Assembly (NCBI RefSeq): GCF_014356525.2
Contig: NC_052511.1
Span: 50,462,167 to 50,526,166 of the forward strand
DNA: 64,000 bases
Direction: 5' to 3'
Source of the DNA: Nilaparvata lugens
Taxonomy: Eukaryota; Arthropoda; Insecta; Hemiptera; Delphacidae
In this document: positions 8,946-21,013 of the stretch, one piece after another
Numbering within the stretch: position 1 is the stretch's first letter
How the letters are laid out: the number at the start of each line of letters is the position of its first letter
Position numbers and translations under genes: made by a program
The notes under the pieces: model-generated
The model's input: only the letters and a program-made list of their open reading frames with translations
Told to the model about the DNA's origin: nothing
Databases searched by the model: none

Positions 8946-11900
8946 GTGAGTCAATAATTATTGAAAATATTTTCAATATGCACACTACTGGGGGTGCAGG
9001 GGGCTAAGCGCGAGTATGTATTGAAAACTTGAAGTAGATTGAAGAAAGTATACATAAGTTATCATCCAACAAACAAATTCACAGATCACTACAATTTTTC
9101 CTCTATGCAATTTCAAAGTTATCCTGTTACACCCTCAAAAATGATGGGCAAATTAGTCAATTTCATTGTGAAGGAACTCGAACCTTATTCAAAGAATGTG
9201 TGTTGGAAATTGGAAGTAAATTGAAGAGAGCATTCCAAAGCTATCGTCTAACATACAAACTCACAAACTTATAAACAGGCAACTCGAGCCTCAAGTTAAA
9301 AGTAGGAACATGTTATGATCGTTCAGAAAATGGGCAAATTGGTAATTCAAATTCAACTTATACTTATCTGACTTATATTAATTTTTTTTTGTTTCACAAC
9401 TCATCAGATGACTTTCGACACATATTCTTTAAACAATAATACATCGAAAGCATTCCAAAGTTATCGTTCAACATACAAACTCACAAACTTTTCAACAGGC
9501 AACTCGAGCCTCAAGTTAAAAGTACGATCTTGTTATGATCGTTCAAAAACTGGGTGAATTGATAAATCAAATTCAACTTTTACTAATCTGAATAATATTA
9601 ATTTTTCTTGTTTCACAAGACATCATATGACTTTCGACACATATTCTTCAAACACTATTATACAGATCGATTACATTGGCCAATCAAATCGATCTGAGCC
9701 GCAAGTCAAAAGCAGGAACTCGTGAACGTTCATTCAAGAAATGGGAAAATTTGAAAATTTTAATTGTATAATTTTATTTATAGGTGTCACTCAGATCCTA
9801 CTCGTCTTACACCTACTCAAGAGGTCACTTTTGTGGGGGAACCATTCTTGATAAGAGGCACGTCGTGACAGCTGCTCATTGCGCTATACAGTAAGTAATA
9901 TCTCTCGTAATTCTAAACATAATTATTTGTGGAATAGTGTGTATTTTACTGTTAGAATTTCAAAACAAAAATCAAATTCAAATTCAAATGAAATCCTATA
10001 CTATTAAACGAGCAACTTCTGTTTATATGTTTGGATGTTTATATGTTTGTATTTCACCGGATCTCGAAAACGGCTCTAACGATTCTCACGAAATTCAGAA
10101 CATAGTAGGTTTATAATATAAAGATTCGATTGCACTAGGTATCATCCCTACGAAAACTCCCTGAAGGACATTGAAAGGATAATTATTATTCATCCTTGGA
10201 GAAACAGCTGATAATAATTATTTCGTCGTCTGTTGGTGATGGAAGTGAGTGAGCGAGTTCATGTGTGTGGGACTGTGACAAAATTATGAATCAGCTGTTG
10301 AACTTTTGTAATCATTCAATCAGGTACTTAGTGCCGGTTGCAAAAAAAGCCGGGATATTTTCAATCCTGATTAATTCGAGTCCATCTTTTTGAAATGGTC
10401 TTCTCTGATTTGGTTCACGTGGAGTTAATTTGGATAAAAATTTAACCAGCTTTCGTACAACAGGGCCTTTTTTTGGAAGGAAATTTAGGAGGGAAATTTT
10501 TGCATTCCTTTGGGAATTAATTTCAATCTACTGTGATTAGATACAAAATTTCTGTTTGAATGTTATTATAATTTCTTCTTTCGTAATAATTGTTTTATGC
10601 TTTTGTACTCCAGAGCGAAGCTCGGTCCACGATATTGAGTATTAAATAGTAAATTTTAATGATAAATTTTATCATTCATAATCTCCACTTCATATAGTTT
10701 TCTTTAAGTGTTCGAGTTATTTCAATTTATTTATGAGTTTTAAAGAATTCTCATTAAAATAAGCCCTGATAGTTGAGTAACGTTTCTTAGTATAGTCCGA
10801 GTCCTGTAGCTTTGTCTATCGGCGGAGGGCCATCAGTCTTCAATACTACCCGTTCAAAAATATCGAACATTTATGAAAATGTATCTTTCCGCTAGCAACA
10901 GATGCTCTTTTGTATTTTCTCAAAAGCAACGCATTGCATCCGAATAAACACACAAGGAGCTTCAATATATCTTTCCATAAGCAACATATGCTTTTTGTAT
11001 ATTCTCAAAAGCAACGTGTTGCATCCGAATATACAAGATACAAGGAGCTTCAATGTATCTTTCCATAAGAAAAAGATGCAGTTAGTATCTTCTTAAAAGC
11101 AACGTGTTGCATCCGAATAGACACATAAGGAGCTTCAATGTATCCTTCCATAAGCAGCAGATGCTATTTTGTATCTTCTCAAAAGCAACGTGTTGCATCC
11201 GAAAAGATACACAAGGAGCTGCTTTTTGGAGTTACGTCCTTTTAGCCTATCTATCAGCTGACATTCGTTCAACATGCTCTTCCAATTGTTGATGATATGT
11301 TGCAGCTCTCTCATTCATGGAGAATCTCTGTGTGTAGGCAGCTTCCTCAATCTAGGGTCTCTAAAGGCTGGTGTTTTTGCAAAGCCGTGAATATTTTTTT
11401 TTGTATTTTCAGCTCTGGTTACAATGTTTTGTAATAAGGTATTGTGTTGTGCGAAATAAATCAATTCTTGGATTGAATATTACCTCGCGAAACAAGGTAT
11501 GTGACCATCATAATTGAAGAAGAAAATTTCAAGCTCAGTTGAAATGGAAAAAAAATAAGAAGACATCAAATTTCAATTTATCTTCAGTGACCTATAAACT
11601 CTGTATTGAATTTTCTTGTATTCCAGCATAACAAACTACACTGACTACTATGTAGCCCTGGGAAGTAACAAGCTGACCAACTCTAAGGCATTGAAAAAAT
11701 TCGCAATTTCTAAGGTGACCTACCATAATGGCTTCTCCTACTCTACATTGAGTAACGACATTGCAATCATCAAGGTACGTTTAAAACACTAAATCCAATT
11801 CTAATATCACCATAAAATGTTTGCACATCTCTAAAAATTGATATAGTAGGCCTATACAAATATTTACTCTTCCTCAACTCTGATTTCAATAAATTATCAA

Positions 11901-14900
11901 TTGTTACAAGTAGTGTCGTATATGCAGGTTGTTCCTAAATGGGACCGTCAAAACTTCATAAGAGACTTTCATTCATTCATTATTTCACAAAGGCGACTTC
12001 CTAGAGGTATTTTAAGCCTAGGTGATGATGATGGGATGAATGATAATGCAATGAAGGTAGAGTTATGAATGAATAAAGATGATGGGTTATGTCTTCCACT
12101 TAAATTGATTTGAGTCCACTTTTCAGTCCAGAAATAAAAAAACTAGAAATTTGAATTTGATTTGATTAAAAACCGAATATAATAGAATGATTACATTCAA
12201 TAAACTATCAGAACTTGAAAATAGTGAGTTATTAAGAAAGAATTTGAACCAGAAATTGCTGAACATAAAAAAAAAACAATAACTTTCCAGTAAACAAGGG
12301 TCTTGAAATGCTCTGTTGCCGAGATAATAATGTCGGAAGTTTGCAGATTTTCAATTTCATAAATTTTTTTATTCTCTTTTTCACAAAAGAACTGGATTTT
12401 TTCATTATTTCTATTAAAACTAGTCAGTAGGACTAACCATCAATTTTGTCCTCTTATTTCTCATCCTAAAATATAAATTCATATACATTGGAGATTTTCT
12501 TTAAATTTCTAATTTCATAAATTTTTTTATTCTCTTTTTCACAAAAGAACTGGATTTTTTCATTATTTCTATTAAAATTAGTCAGTAGGACTAACCATCA
12601 ATTTTGTCCTCTTATTTCTCATCCTAAAATATAAATTTATATTGCTAAAGTCTTCCAGTGAAACCTAGTTGCAATCTATAATTTCACTACTTTAAATTTT
12701 CCACTACATTTTATTCAATGTACATTTTTCACTACACCAACTCGAATGACTTTGTTCTCTTCAACCTCCTTGTGAGTTCAGTTTTGTCTAGTAGAAGGAA
12801 CTAGAACGGTCGATTATTTATTTATTTATCCATTTATCATTCTATTTGTCATGATTATGTGACACTAGCTAAGAAATCGAATGAGACAAATTGTATTTAA
12901 CTCCAATAATATTGTTAAAATAACGGGAAATTATGTCAAAAAACTCTATTTGGAAAAATGGAATTGATTTCATTTTCTTTCCATTATCATGTCAATATAG
13001 TTGTGTAATGTAAGACACCTTTTGAAAAGAAACGAAGTATCAATGATATTGAAGAATCTGGAATAATTGTAAGAATTATAGAGTGCCAATATTTCGCTAA
13101 TTTTATTTAAAATTTATATCTATGATTATTTATTGTTGCAGCTCAAGAAACCAATCCGATTCAACAAAAATATCAAGCCGAAGAAAATTGCCACCAGAGT
13201 ACCCAAGCAAGACACGAAATGTATCATCAGTGGTTGGGGCACTTGGAACTATGTAAGTCAGTTTTCATATTATCATAACCTTGTAAATAACATTCTACAG
13301 ATCAATATTACCTTTCTATCATTATTATTTATTTATTTATCACATTGTGTACAAATACTTAACATGAGGAAAGGCACAACAGGCTCATGCCCAAAACTGT
13401 CCTATTTCCAATTTATACTATACTGTCCAAATTAAAATGTTGGTTATGTCACTTCCACTTTTCAAAATACAATTTACACTCTTCAATACTCAGATAAACG
13501 AGCAAATTTTAAATCAAATTGATATTTGCCAGTCTAAACAATTTGGTCCAATTCCTCAGTTATCCATTGAAGTGGAAATATTAATCCTGAATACATTTAT
13601 TGGCTGCCATTGCTATGACTAGTGTATGTTCCACCATTGCTTTGATGTTTCAATGGATCGCTTATTTGTGGGAGTGGCTTGTCTTGGCCAATGGTAGACG
13701 TTCGCCTTGTATCATCCATTCACCAATCATAGCGCTTGTTATTCATCACATCACTAGTTATGCTTGTTATTCACAATAGCTTGTTATCCATTCATGACTG
13801 TTGCTTCTCACTTTATTCTACTGCTCTGTTCTTTGGAAATCCATCAGAGTTTGACAATGGTGTAGGCCCAACAACCGAAGTTATTTTTGAAAATTTGTCG
13901 TTGTAGCAGCTACTACTTTTTTATCGAATTTGGTTCAGGTACCATTAGTAAAAAGTAAAAACCAAAGGAAACCCTCTCCACCATGAAGCTTTTATTAAAA
14001 AATAAATCAAACGAATCGTGGGAAGTAAATTAGACGGAAATCCTGGTGGATTTATATATGGATGAATCCCAATAAAACTGGGAGATATATTCAAATTAAT
14101 TTCAAAATTATAGGAATTTCCACTTCTCTAATGAGAACGACTAATATTACTCTTTTAGTTGGAAAATCTGAAACTAGTTGGAATCTGAAATTTTTGAAAT
14201 TGAAATTTATTCACAACACTGACGTGTTCTACAAATATTTTTACAATGCAATTTTTATTCAAAACAGTATCATGATGGAAAAAAAATAAAACAGCTTCAG
14301 TAGCTTAACAGCTGTGGTTGAAGTTCAACACTATAAAAATATTGTATAATATAATAATATGAACGAGACAGTCACTCAATTTTTATAACTAAAAAAAAAA
14401 TAAGTCCTTGTCAAATTCACACAAACAGGAATTAGAGCAATAGTTAAGAAAAAGTTTCGATGATCTAGTTCTTTCTGGATTCAAACTCTTAAGATACTGT
14501 TAAGGGCTACTTGGAATACTTTATACAATACATAACAGCACGAAACAGTAAATAATGACTATTGTCACCCACAAAAACAAGATTTAAGTTTTAAAATTTT
14601 TTTGCACTTCAGAAGCCTTTTTCAATCTATTCTTTTGAAAAGAGAGAAAAAGATGAATAAATCACTACTCATTTTATTTTATCTCAAAAAATAAGTTTTT
14701 GAATTGTTCCACAAACTGACAGGGGCGAGGCGTGACTTTTTGGCTCAGTCATCTCCATGAACAATTCAGTTGAAAGTTTGAATGAAAGCTGCACCCCCTC
14801 CACTACTTTAAATATAATGTTTCATTTGGACAATTATTTATCGAGAAAGATGACATCTAGTAAAAGAAAAGACTTACTATTCAAAATCCTAGAGTTGAAA

Positions 14901-17086
14901 AGTCTAGAGCTTGTCTAAATCTCAAGCTCGGAAACTGGCCCTCAAATTAATTGAAAAAATTGAAATGAAATTCTTTATTGATTCATACAACAAGTACATC
15001 ATCAAAAATGACAGGGAGAGAGAAAATAAGGTAACCTTGTGCTATTCCTCTTGCAAATTCAGATAAGGTTTCACTTAGTCCGTAATAGATTAAGTCTTGT
15101 AGGCCTAGTTGTTCACTTCACTAAATTTTCAGCTTTTAATTATTTTCACAAAGTAGATTTTTAAATTTAGATGCTTCAAAACCAAACATAGGAAAAATAA
15201 GTATTATTATAATTATTATCAATAACAAATTGCAAACAAAATAAATTATCTTACGGTTTGCGGAACAGTGGAATCGCCGAAAATAGCGATGTCTTTGACC
15301 GTTTACTCTACCATCGTTAACGGGGAGAGAGAGAGTGATGATGCAGAAGAGTGGTGGTAACCAGTGCTAAATAGCATTACTTGAATCGCATATTTTTGAG
15401 AATCACATTGAACGGATGGAACAGTAGTTTACTTTATTCAAGCTTGGCGCGCTCGCAAAAAAAAAAACGTTTCTCTTTTGGTTTCTTCTCCATTTTTTGC
15501 ATTTATTTTAAATATTTTCAATAAAATAATATACAAATTACATATCAATTTCTGTTCAGTCATCGGCGAATCCAGAGATGACCGGACGCCTCGCCTCTGC
15601 AAACTGACCATGTGATTCACAAGTATTTAATTTCAAAACGTTACTAGTGATTTTAAACAAAATAAGACTATGAAGTAGCCCTGCAGAAAAAAGTGGAGAA
15701 TAATTCTATTTCATTTGAAATCGAATAACATTTTCTAATGTGATTTGTGTACAGGGTGACCATGTGATCCATGACGAACTGAAGGCTGCCACAGTTCTGA
15801 TCAGCAACATGACTCAATGCAGAGCCAACTACTCCGACAGAGTCGATCCTCTCACCATGATCTGTGCTGGACTAGTCGAGGGTGGAGTCGACTCTTGCCA
15901 GGTAATCGATTTATTCACTTCAAATGAATACTTAAATCATTAATTAATTCATTCCTAATTCATCATAACAATCATAAATCATAATCAGGGTCAGAGTCGA
16001 CTCTAGTCTCAGGTAATCAAATAATCCATTTCCAGTTGATACTAGAATCTTAAGTGATAAATGACTCTTGCTAGGTAAAAATGGACTAAATTTCAGAAAA
16101 GTGAAATCATAACCGTATTTCGGACTTTTAAAATGGTATCTGAAGTTGGAAGAGGAATAGTACAAGGAGTATCCTTTGTTTTCCTCTAGTGATTAGTGCT
16201 CTCTTGTGAAAATAATAAATAAATAAATGGAAAAAAGATATTGAAAATATTTGAAAATTGAATATTTGAAGCTTAAAATGAAATAACTATTATTAATATC
16301 AATTTCAAATCAAGATCATTTTAATTTTGTTCTATTTAATTGGTGCACCAGAAATGATTATATTTGATTGAGATGTGCCGTTTTCTCAGTAAGAACTCAA
16401 TTAATATCACAACATCTATTCCAAAACAGTTAAATGATTAGAATCTATTCTACTTTATCGCGAATCAGATACAATAATGCTGATAGAGACATAAAGATTT
16501 TTACTGGGAAATCACTATTTAACTAGATATCACAATTCCGTAATAGCTCCTATCTTTTTAAATATAATTCCTATGCAATTCCTAACGGAAGTTCAATACT
16601 CGTTCATGTATTATTCATTCAATACAGTTTGTTACTAGAATCAGTGTGTTACTAATCAGTTTTAAATCAAAGGTTAAAAGTTCGTACTCATTCCTATCTA
16701 TTTCAATCCGATGTCCACCTTATTTCTATTTCATAACCATCTAATTCTTCCCTAATTTGACATGACTTTTCGATCAACAGGGTGACTCCGGTGGCCCAAT
16801 GATCTGCAACGGTCAACTGAGCGGAATTGTCTCCTGGGGAAGAGGCTGCGCCTTAAGGTATTACCCCGGCGTCTACACCAACGCCTACCACTACAGGGAC
16901 TGGCTCAAGAAACATGGCGTCAAGGTGAAGGAAGCTGACGAAAACGGAAGCGAAGAAGAGGAGAATGACGCGGCAGAAGAGGAAGAAGAAGACGACAATG
17001 AGGAAGAAGAAATGGTCGAGAAGGATATGTTGCCTGCTGTTATGATGAGGAATATTGCTGAGCAGTATATACCTAATAAATACTAA
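8866..17086 (+). CDS. Trypsin-like S1A serine protease with acidic C-terminal tail (six exons, 5' end missing)
   Basis: Exons: 8866-8945, 9784-9890, 11627-11774, 13142-13252, 15755-15901, 16781-17086; all introns are GT-AG. Seen directly: IVGG start of the mature enzyme, TAAHC with His57, NDIAIIK with Asp102, GDSGGP with Ser195, Asp189 in DSCQ, and the SWG and PGVY loops. The eight cysteines fit the pairs 42-58, 136-201, 168-182 and 191-220. The catalytic domain is 232 residues, normal for the family. Family knowledge: Asp189 with glycines at 216 and 226 gives cleavage after Lys/Arg; such enzymes are secreted. Odd points: Asn, not Arg or Lys, precedes IVGG, and a 55-residue extension follows the domain. 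The first exon here begins with the last two bases of a split codon, so at least one upstream exon (signal peptide, propeptide, perhaps a regulatory domain) is missing. Digestive, salivary or haemolymph roles cannot be separated from sequence alone. Confidence 0.93.
9228..9660 (+). repeat. Degenerate tandem repeat in intron 1, unit about 210 bp
   Basis: The first clear unit starts at 'gcattccaaagctatcgtc' (about 9230) and the second at 'gcattccaaagttatcgtt' (about 9450), with matching stretches such as 'caggcaactcgagcctcaag'. Weaker partial units lie before (9040-9130) and after (9660-9760). No other feature is seen in intron 1 (8946-9783). Confidence 0.75.
9784..9890 (+). CDS. Protease exon: catalytic His57
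   Basis: Acceptor TTTATTTATAG, donor GTAAGT; the exon ends with two bases of a split His codon. It reads VSLRSY...[19 protein letters not shown] then AIQ or AI plus the split codon. His57 is codon 9877-9879; Cys42 and Cys58 bracket it. Confidence 0.93.
9994..10636 (+). mobile_element. Rep-A copy A3 in intron 2
   Basis: Starts TCCTATACTATTAAACGAGC and ends GAGCGAAGCTCGGTCC near 10630, with the family core 'cggatctcgaaaacgg'. Same orientation as the gene. Confidence 0.6.
10882..11220 (+). repeat. Four-copy minisatellite in intron 2, unit about 84 bp
   Basis: Each unit begins 'tatctttccataagcaaca' or a variant and contains 'tctcaaaagcaacgtgttgc' and 'acaaggagcttcaat'. Just upstream (10845-10880) is 'tactacccgttcaaaaata', a piece of rep-C, so the array seems to have grown inside a rep-C fragment. 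Confidence 0.8.
11627..11774 (+). CDS. Protease exon: catalytic Asp102
   Basis: Acceptor GTATTCCAG, donor GTACGT. The first base completes the split His codon. It reads [16 protein letters not shown]... and ends SNDIAIIK in phase 0. Asp102 is codon 11757-11759. Confidence 0.93.
12353..12642 (+). repeat. Tandem duplication in intron 3, unit 158 bp
   Basis: 'aatttcataaattttttta' begins at 12353 and again at 12511. About 125 bases then match almost perfectly, including 'ggattttttcattatttct' and 'agtcagtaggactaaccat'. The rest of intron 3 (11775-13141) is AT-rich with nothing recognised. Confidence 0.85.
13142..13252 (+). CDS. Protease exon: Cys136 and SGWGT segment
   Basis: Acceptor TTGTTGCAG, donor GTAAGT; exactly 37 codons. 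It contains the conserved CIISGWGTW motif after a strongly basic stretch ([14 protein letters not shown]). Lys residues are unusually dense here compared with the other exons. Confidence 0.93.
13253..15754 (+). other. Intron 4 of the protease, with repeat debris
   Basis: It holds a diverged internal module of rep-A (about 13325-13445, around 'aggctcatgcccaaaactgt'), a degraded arm of the 7-kb foldback family (about 13600-13890, including 'ttggccaatggtagacgttc'), one end of rep-H (14895-14943) and a reversed LINE 3' segment (14945-15190). Open frames inside it, such as 14062-14289, look incidental. Confidence 0.6.
14945..15190 (-). mobile_element. LINE 3'-end-like segment
   Basis: On the minus strand it reads through 'gatgcttc', 'gttcac' and 'ggttacctta' blocks and ends 'aataaagaatttcatttca', like a non-LTR 3' UTR. 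It is homologous to 45250-45510 and to two adjacent copies at 55500-55960. Confidence 0.5.
15755..15901 (+). CDS. Protease exon: specificity pocket Asp189
   Basis: Acceptor TTTGTGTACAG, donor GTAATC; exactly 49 codons. It contains [13 protein letters not shown] and ends VDSCQ. Asp189 is codon 15890-15892, indicating trypsin-type specificity. Diverged echoes of its 3' junction lie in the next intron. Confidence 0.93.
15991..16078 (+). repeat. Echoes of the exon-5 splice-donor junction
   Basis: The exon junction (15885-15908, 'gagtcgactcttgccaggta') recurs imperfectly at 15991-16015 ('gagtcgactctagtctcagg' then taatc) and again at 16061-16078 ('atgactcttgctaggtaa'). These look like decayed local duplications that carry potential decoy donors. 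Confidence 0.5.
16781..17086 (+). CDS. Protease terminal exon: Ser195 and acidic tail
   Basis: Acceptor TCGATCAACAG; stop TAA at 17084-17086. It opens with GDSGGP (Ser195 codon 16787-16789) and runs through [16 protein letters not shown] to the final helix YRDWLKKHG. It then adds 55 residues, of which one 32-residue block has 16 Glu and 5 Asp. The tail is encoded largely by GAA/GAG runs and ends AEQYIPNKY. Confidence 0.93.
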   Translation, partial: GDSGGPMICNGQLSGIVSWGRGCALRYYPGVYTNAYHYRDWLKKHGVKVKEADENGSEEEENDAAEEEEEDDNEEEEMVEKDMLPAVMMRNIAEQYIPNKY

Positions 17087-17444
17087 TTGAATATTTATTT
17101 CTCGAGAATAATTGAGAGATACTTGGGGATGTGATAATTCAGGAATATTACTTCAGGATATAATCAATGAATACTCTATATAGTCTACATTTATTGAGGA
17201 TATACTTAAGGTATATCACTTGAGGATATATTCAAGGAATATATTCAAGTGTGGATTATTCAGAGAATATAATGTATGATCTGGTGTGGGAATGATACTT
17301 CACAGGAGTTTCAAGTAACTTAGAGAACTCAGAAAATGATAAATCTTCTCAAGCTTCAAGATTGAAGGAGGAATTTTGATAACATGAATAACTGTCACAG
17401 TAAAAAATTGGAAAATTTCAAAAATTTTACTAGACTGGAATAAA
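17087..17444 (+). other. Probable 3' UTR of the protease
   Basis: AT-rich sequence after the stop, with short reiterations of 'gaggatata' and 'ttcaaggaatata'. AATAAA at 17439-17444 is a candidate poly(A) signal. The extent is a guess without transcript data. Confidence 0.4.
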
Positions 17445-17602
17445 TGTTTTTTTATTGAACTCTTGTTTGTTTTTTTATTCAACTGTACTCCACTAGAAAC
17501 AAGTGAGTGATAAATTAAACTATTATAAATTATATTTTTCAGCATTTTCAATTATAATTGACTATCTATTGTTCATTGATTGATTGACTACAAATGAAAG
17601 TG

Positions 17603-17910
17603 ATATTCGTCTGAAGAACTCCAATGTAATCTTATCCCCTCAATCTCACAAACTATTTTTTATCTTCCTCTATCAATCTCTTTCCCCCTTCTCTCCAATT
17701 ATCATCTACGGCTCTCACCGGCCATCCTCACTCCCTCTCTATCTCTTTCATATATTTATATTCGTCTAAAGAACTCCAATCTAATTTTATCCCCTCAATC
17801 TCTCACTTCTCAATCACACTATCTATTTTTTTCTCTCCCTCTATCAAGCTCTTTCTCTCTCTCCAATTAACATCCACGGCTCTCACCGGCCATTCTCTCA
17901 CCCTCTCTCT
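17603..17910 (+). repeat. CT-rich tandem duplication downstream of the protease, unit about 157 bp
   Basis: Two adjacent units begin 'tattcgtctgaagaactcca' and 'tattcgtctaaagaactcca', and both contain 'cggctctcaccggccat'. The tract stays CT-rich to about 18060 with a further decayed unit. Confidence 0.75.
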
Positions 17911-18388
17911 CTCTTTCTCTCCCTAATTCATTACCACCCACTGCTCTTACCGTTCACCCTCACTCACTCTTTCTATTTCTTTCTCACTCTCACCAATCTC
18001 TTAATATCTTTTCCTCTCATTTTCTCTCTCAATCTCTTCCTTTCACTCTCTCTCGCTCTAAATCCATCCCATTTACAGCCAGCATCCATCTTCGTCTTTA
18101 AGCCAAAGAGATGTAAGAAACAAAGCTCTTAAGAAGTGCTCTCATTGCGAGTAGCGACTGAAGGAGCACTCGACAATCTCCCTATTACTGTGAGGAGTCT
18201 CCAAGGAGGACTTGAAGTGGGACTCGAGGCGTCTCCTTGATATCTCTGGCTGGCCACACACTCAGAGGTGGCTTCATTACTTACAGTTGTACTGTGCATC
18301 TTGAAAAATGATTCTCTTTGAGAAATATAAGTCTTGAAATCAGTCTAAATTTAGTCTTGTGTATGTTGAAAGTAGTGTGCAATTTATT

Positions 18389-19853
18389 TTTCGCCACACT
18401 TGGATGTAATGAGCTGGTTTACGTGCGTCATATGGAGGCCGAAAGTGATTGTTTTCCGACCAGGCCGGTAAAACTTTACGGCCCTTGGGCTGTAAAATGA
18501 CCTTGAATAAAGCTGATCGTGTCCGATCTCACAAAATCATATAGAGAGATAATCTCATAACGACTGTAATAATCTATATAATTATGTATCGTGAATCGCG
18601 GTATTATGCTATAATATGATTTATAAATTACTGTTTCATAATTTAATATTATTTATTATTGTGTTTTTGATATCAAACAATAGAATACGATGATATCTCC
18701 ATAGCCTCAACAATATAATGTTGGCTGCATTGTCCATTGTGTCAGAAAGGTACGATCGCAAGTATGGTATTTAAAAGTGAAGAATCGAATTTGAAATCAA
18801 AGTACAATAATTGTATCAATATTGAAAGTGAGGTAGAGTAATAATTGTTTCTTTTTATTATCGAATTCCACTTCTTAATGCAATACAATCAACAATAATA
18901 ATAATAAGAAAATACAGCAGAGATCTGAAGTTTAAGGTAAGCCTACTGGTGAAACACAGCCTTGACTGAAAAATTCCTAGTAATTTTTTCGTAATTCATT
19001 ATAAAACTTTAGATAATTTTTTCAATATTAACCATATAGAGAAAACATAAGGCCCACTCAAGATGAATCTTCGAATGTTTTCTCTATGATTTAACTATTT
19101 TCAGAACAATATTTGGTTGTAAAATGCCGGCAAACCGGCTTCAAATTTGCTGCTATACACTATATTATAGTAGCCACATACGTTACTGACTTAGGTAATT
19201 CAGAGTGAAAATTTTTTGATTGTGAGAAGGATAATGATATTAATTTTAATAATATAAGTCATGAGCCAAAGTATTTTGTACGCTTTTTAGGAGTGAAGTA
19301 AAATTTTAAGAAGTCCAGTACAGTGTACAGTATTAGGCCTACGTGTATGCTAAGTGTTATCAGTCAGGCCCCTATGTTGAACAATACGCAATGGCCGAGA
19401 GCGTAAAGGCGTAATACATCAGACTCAAAGCTCAGTGAATAACAAACATGATCTAGGTTCGAATCTCGGTCAATGATTTTTTTTGTCGATGAATTTCGAC
19501 TTTTATTACCTATTTTTTTTTATAGTTACCGTAATTTAAATTTCAATCAATTTTTTAGATATATTTTGAAACAAAACTGTGGAATATGCAATTATATTAA
19601 TTTTTTCATCACATTATTTCAAAATAGTAATGAAAATTCTATCATCCATCTATCCAGATATATTGCACCGGGCGCAATGCTCGCGCCTAATATTAATAGT
19701 ATAAAAATATGGTCACTATTGTAATTATTAATTAGTAATATTGTAATTAATGACAGTAAAAGTTGTCATAACCAAGATTCTAACTATCAAAATAGGCTGT
19801 TTGAATTTTATTTATTTTTTTTTAAGTTTTTTTTTTGGTGTGGCGAAAAATAG
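18389..19853. repeat. 1.46-kb interval bounded by inverted TATTTTTCGCCACAC motifs
   Basis: The end motif at 18389-18403 faces its complement at 19840-19853; the same motif bounds the smaller element near 8.1-8.57 kb. The interior is AT-rich with no transposase frame and includes a tRNA-Leu-like stretch at 19388-19474. It could be one degraded element or two independent ends. Confidence 0.35.
19388..19474 (+). pseudogene. tRNA-Leu-like sequence (degraded tRNA or SINE head)
   Basis: It has an A-box-like 'atggccgagagcgtaaaggcg', here split as 'atggccgagagcgtaaag' plus gcg, then an anticodon-arm-like 'cagactcaaagctcag', a long variable region and a B box GGTTCGAATCTC. The order matches a class II tRNA-Leu(CAA) plan, but acceptor-stem pairing is poor, so it is not a functional tRNA. 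Confidence 0.5.
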
Positions 19854-19984
19854 GGTTCACACCATGGGCAAAATTGCTTTTCCGGCTCTCAATCTTTTCT
19901 AGTCCTCGGCCTATGGCCTCGGACTTAAAAACCGATTTCGAGCCGGAAATATCTCATTTTCGGCCCTAGGTGCGAAATATACTA

Positions 19985-21013
19985 TTTTCTTCACCTATTG
20001 TCTAAAGTACTTACTTTTCTCCCTGAAACATAATACTGAAGTGTCACTTTTTCGCTCTCGGTAGTAAAAAACAGAAAAACTCCCTAGGGAGTAAAAGTGA
20101 CTCCATTTAAATAACATGGGAAGCATCTCTATTTTAAAAACTTACATCATAATAGGTTAGAAGGTCTAAGCTCAGATGAGAAAGCATAAAGAGGTGTCTG
20201 TCATTGAGTCAACTGAATTCAATACCACAACCAGAAATTTTTTATTAAACTAATTTAATTAAATAAAATAGTTTAAACTAAAAACAAATATATAAACAAG
20301 AAAACACATTCACCTTTAAATTTGCAATTTAAAATCATATTTGAATATAAGGTTTAGAATTTGATCAACTCATGAAATATATGTTTGTATGATATTATTT
20401 CTAATATTAAACTAATTTAATTAAATAAAATAGTTTAAACTAAAAACAAATATATAAACAGAAAACACATTCACCTTTAAATTTGCAATTTAAAATCATA
20501 TTTGAATATAAGGTTTAGAATTTGATCAACTCATGAATATTATGTTTGTATGATATTATATTCTCAATATTAGTAGACGATAAAAATTTATACAATTTAT
20601 AAAATATTTTATTCTATTCAAATACCAGCCACAAAAATTTTTGATCTGCAATTCAAATCTGAACCGCGTGATCTGGAGTCACCATTTTTGGTAGACACCC
20701 AGCTGATATAATTTTTACAACTTTTGCCAATAGATAGCGCAATCGGCAGTGCCAATCAGACGACCGGTTTTTAGGTTTTAGATTTTAGGTTATGTTGTTA
20801 GGAACATTGTCACCAATACGTAAGTTATTAAAATGATTTTATTTGCAGTTTCTAAAAAAAAATGTAGATGGAGGAAAAATGTTGTGTACATCACGAGTGA
20901 AAAATACTTTCTCTACCTCAGGAAAATTGTTGCCCTCGGCTTCGCCTCGGGCTTCAAACTTTTCCCACAGGGAGAAAAAGTCGTACTTTTCACTCTAGAT
21001 ATACAAATAACTA
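19985..21013 (-). mobile_element. Rep-D copy D1
   Basis: Minus-strand copy of a repeat of up to about 1 kb also found at 47803-50035 and 52075-52830. Shared landmarks include 'gaggcgaagccgagggcaa', 'aaaaatggctgactccag' and 'gagatgctccccatgtta'. Its two ends carry similar motifs (fragments of 'gtgaaaagtacgact' and 'aaaagtaagtacttta'). No coding sequence. Confidence 0.7.
20244..20565. repeat. Internal tandem duplication in D1, unit 162 bp
   Basis: 'attaaactaatttaattaa' begins at 20244 and again at 20406, followed by about 155 nearly identical bases. It is absent from D2 and D3, so it arose within this copy. Confidence 0.85.

Noticed and set aside
18389..19853. Considered as one autonomous DNA transposon because of the inverted TATTTTTCGCCACAC ends
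   Set aside because: No transposase frame and no target duplication; kept only as a low-confidence bounded interval.
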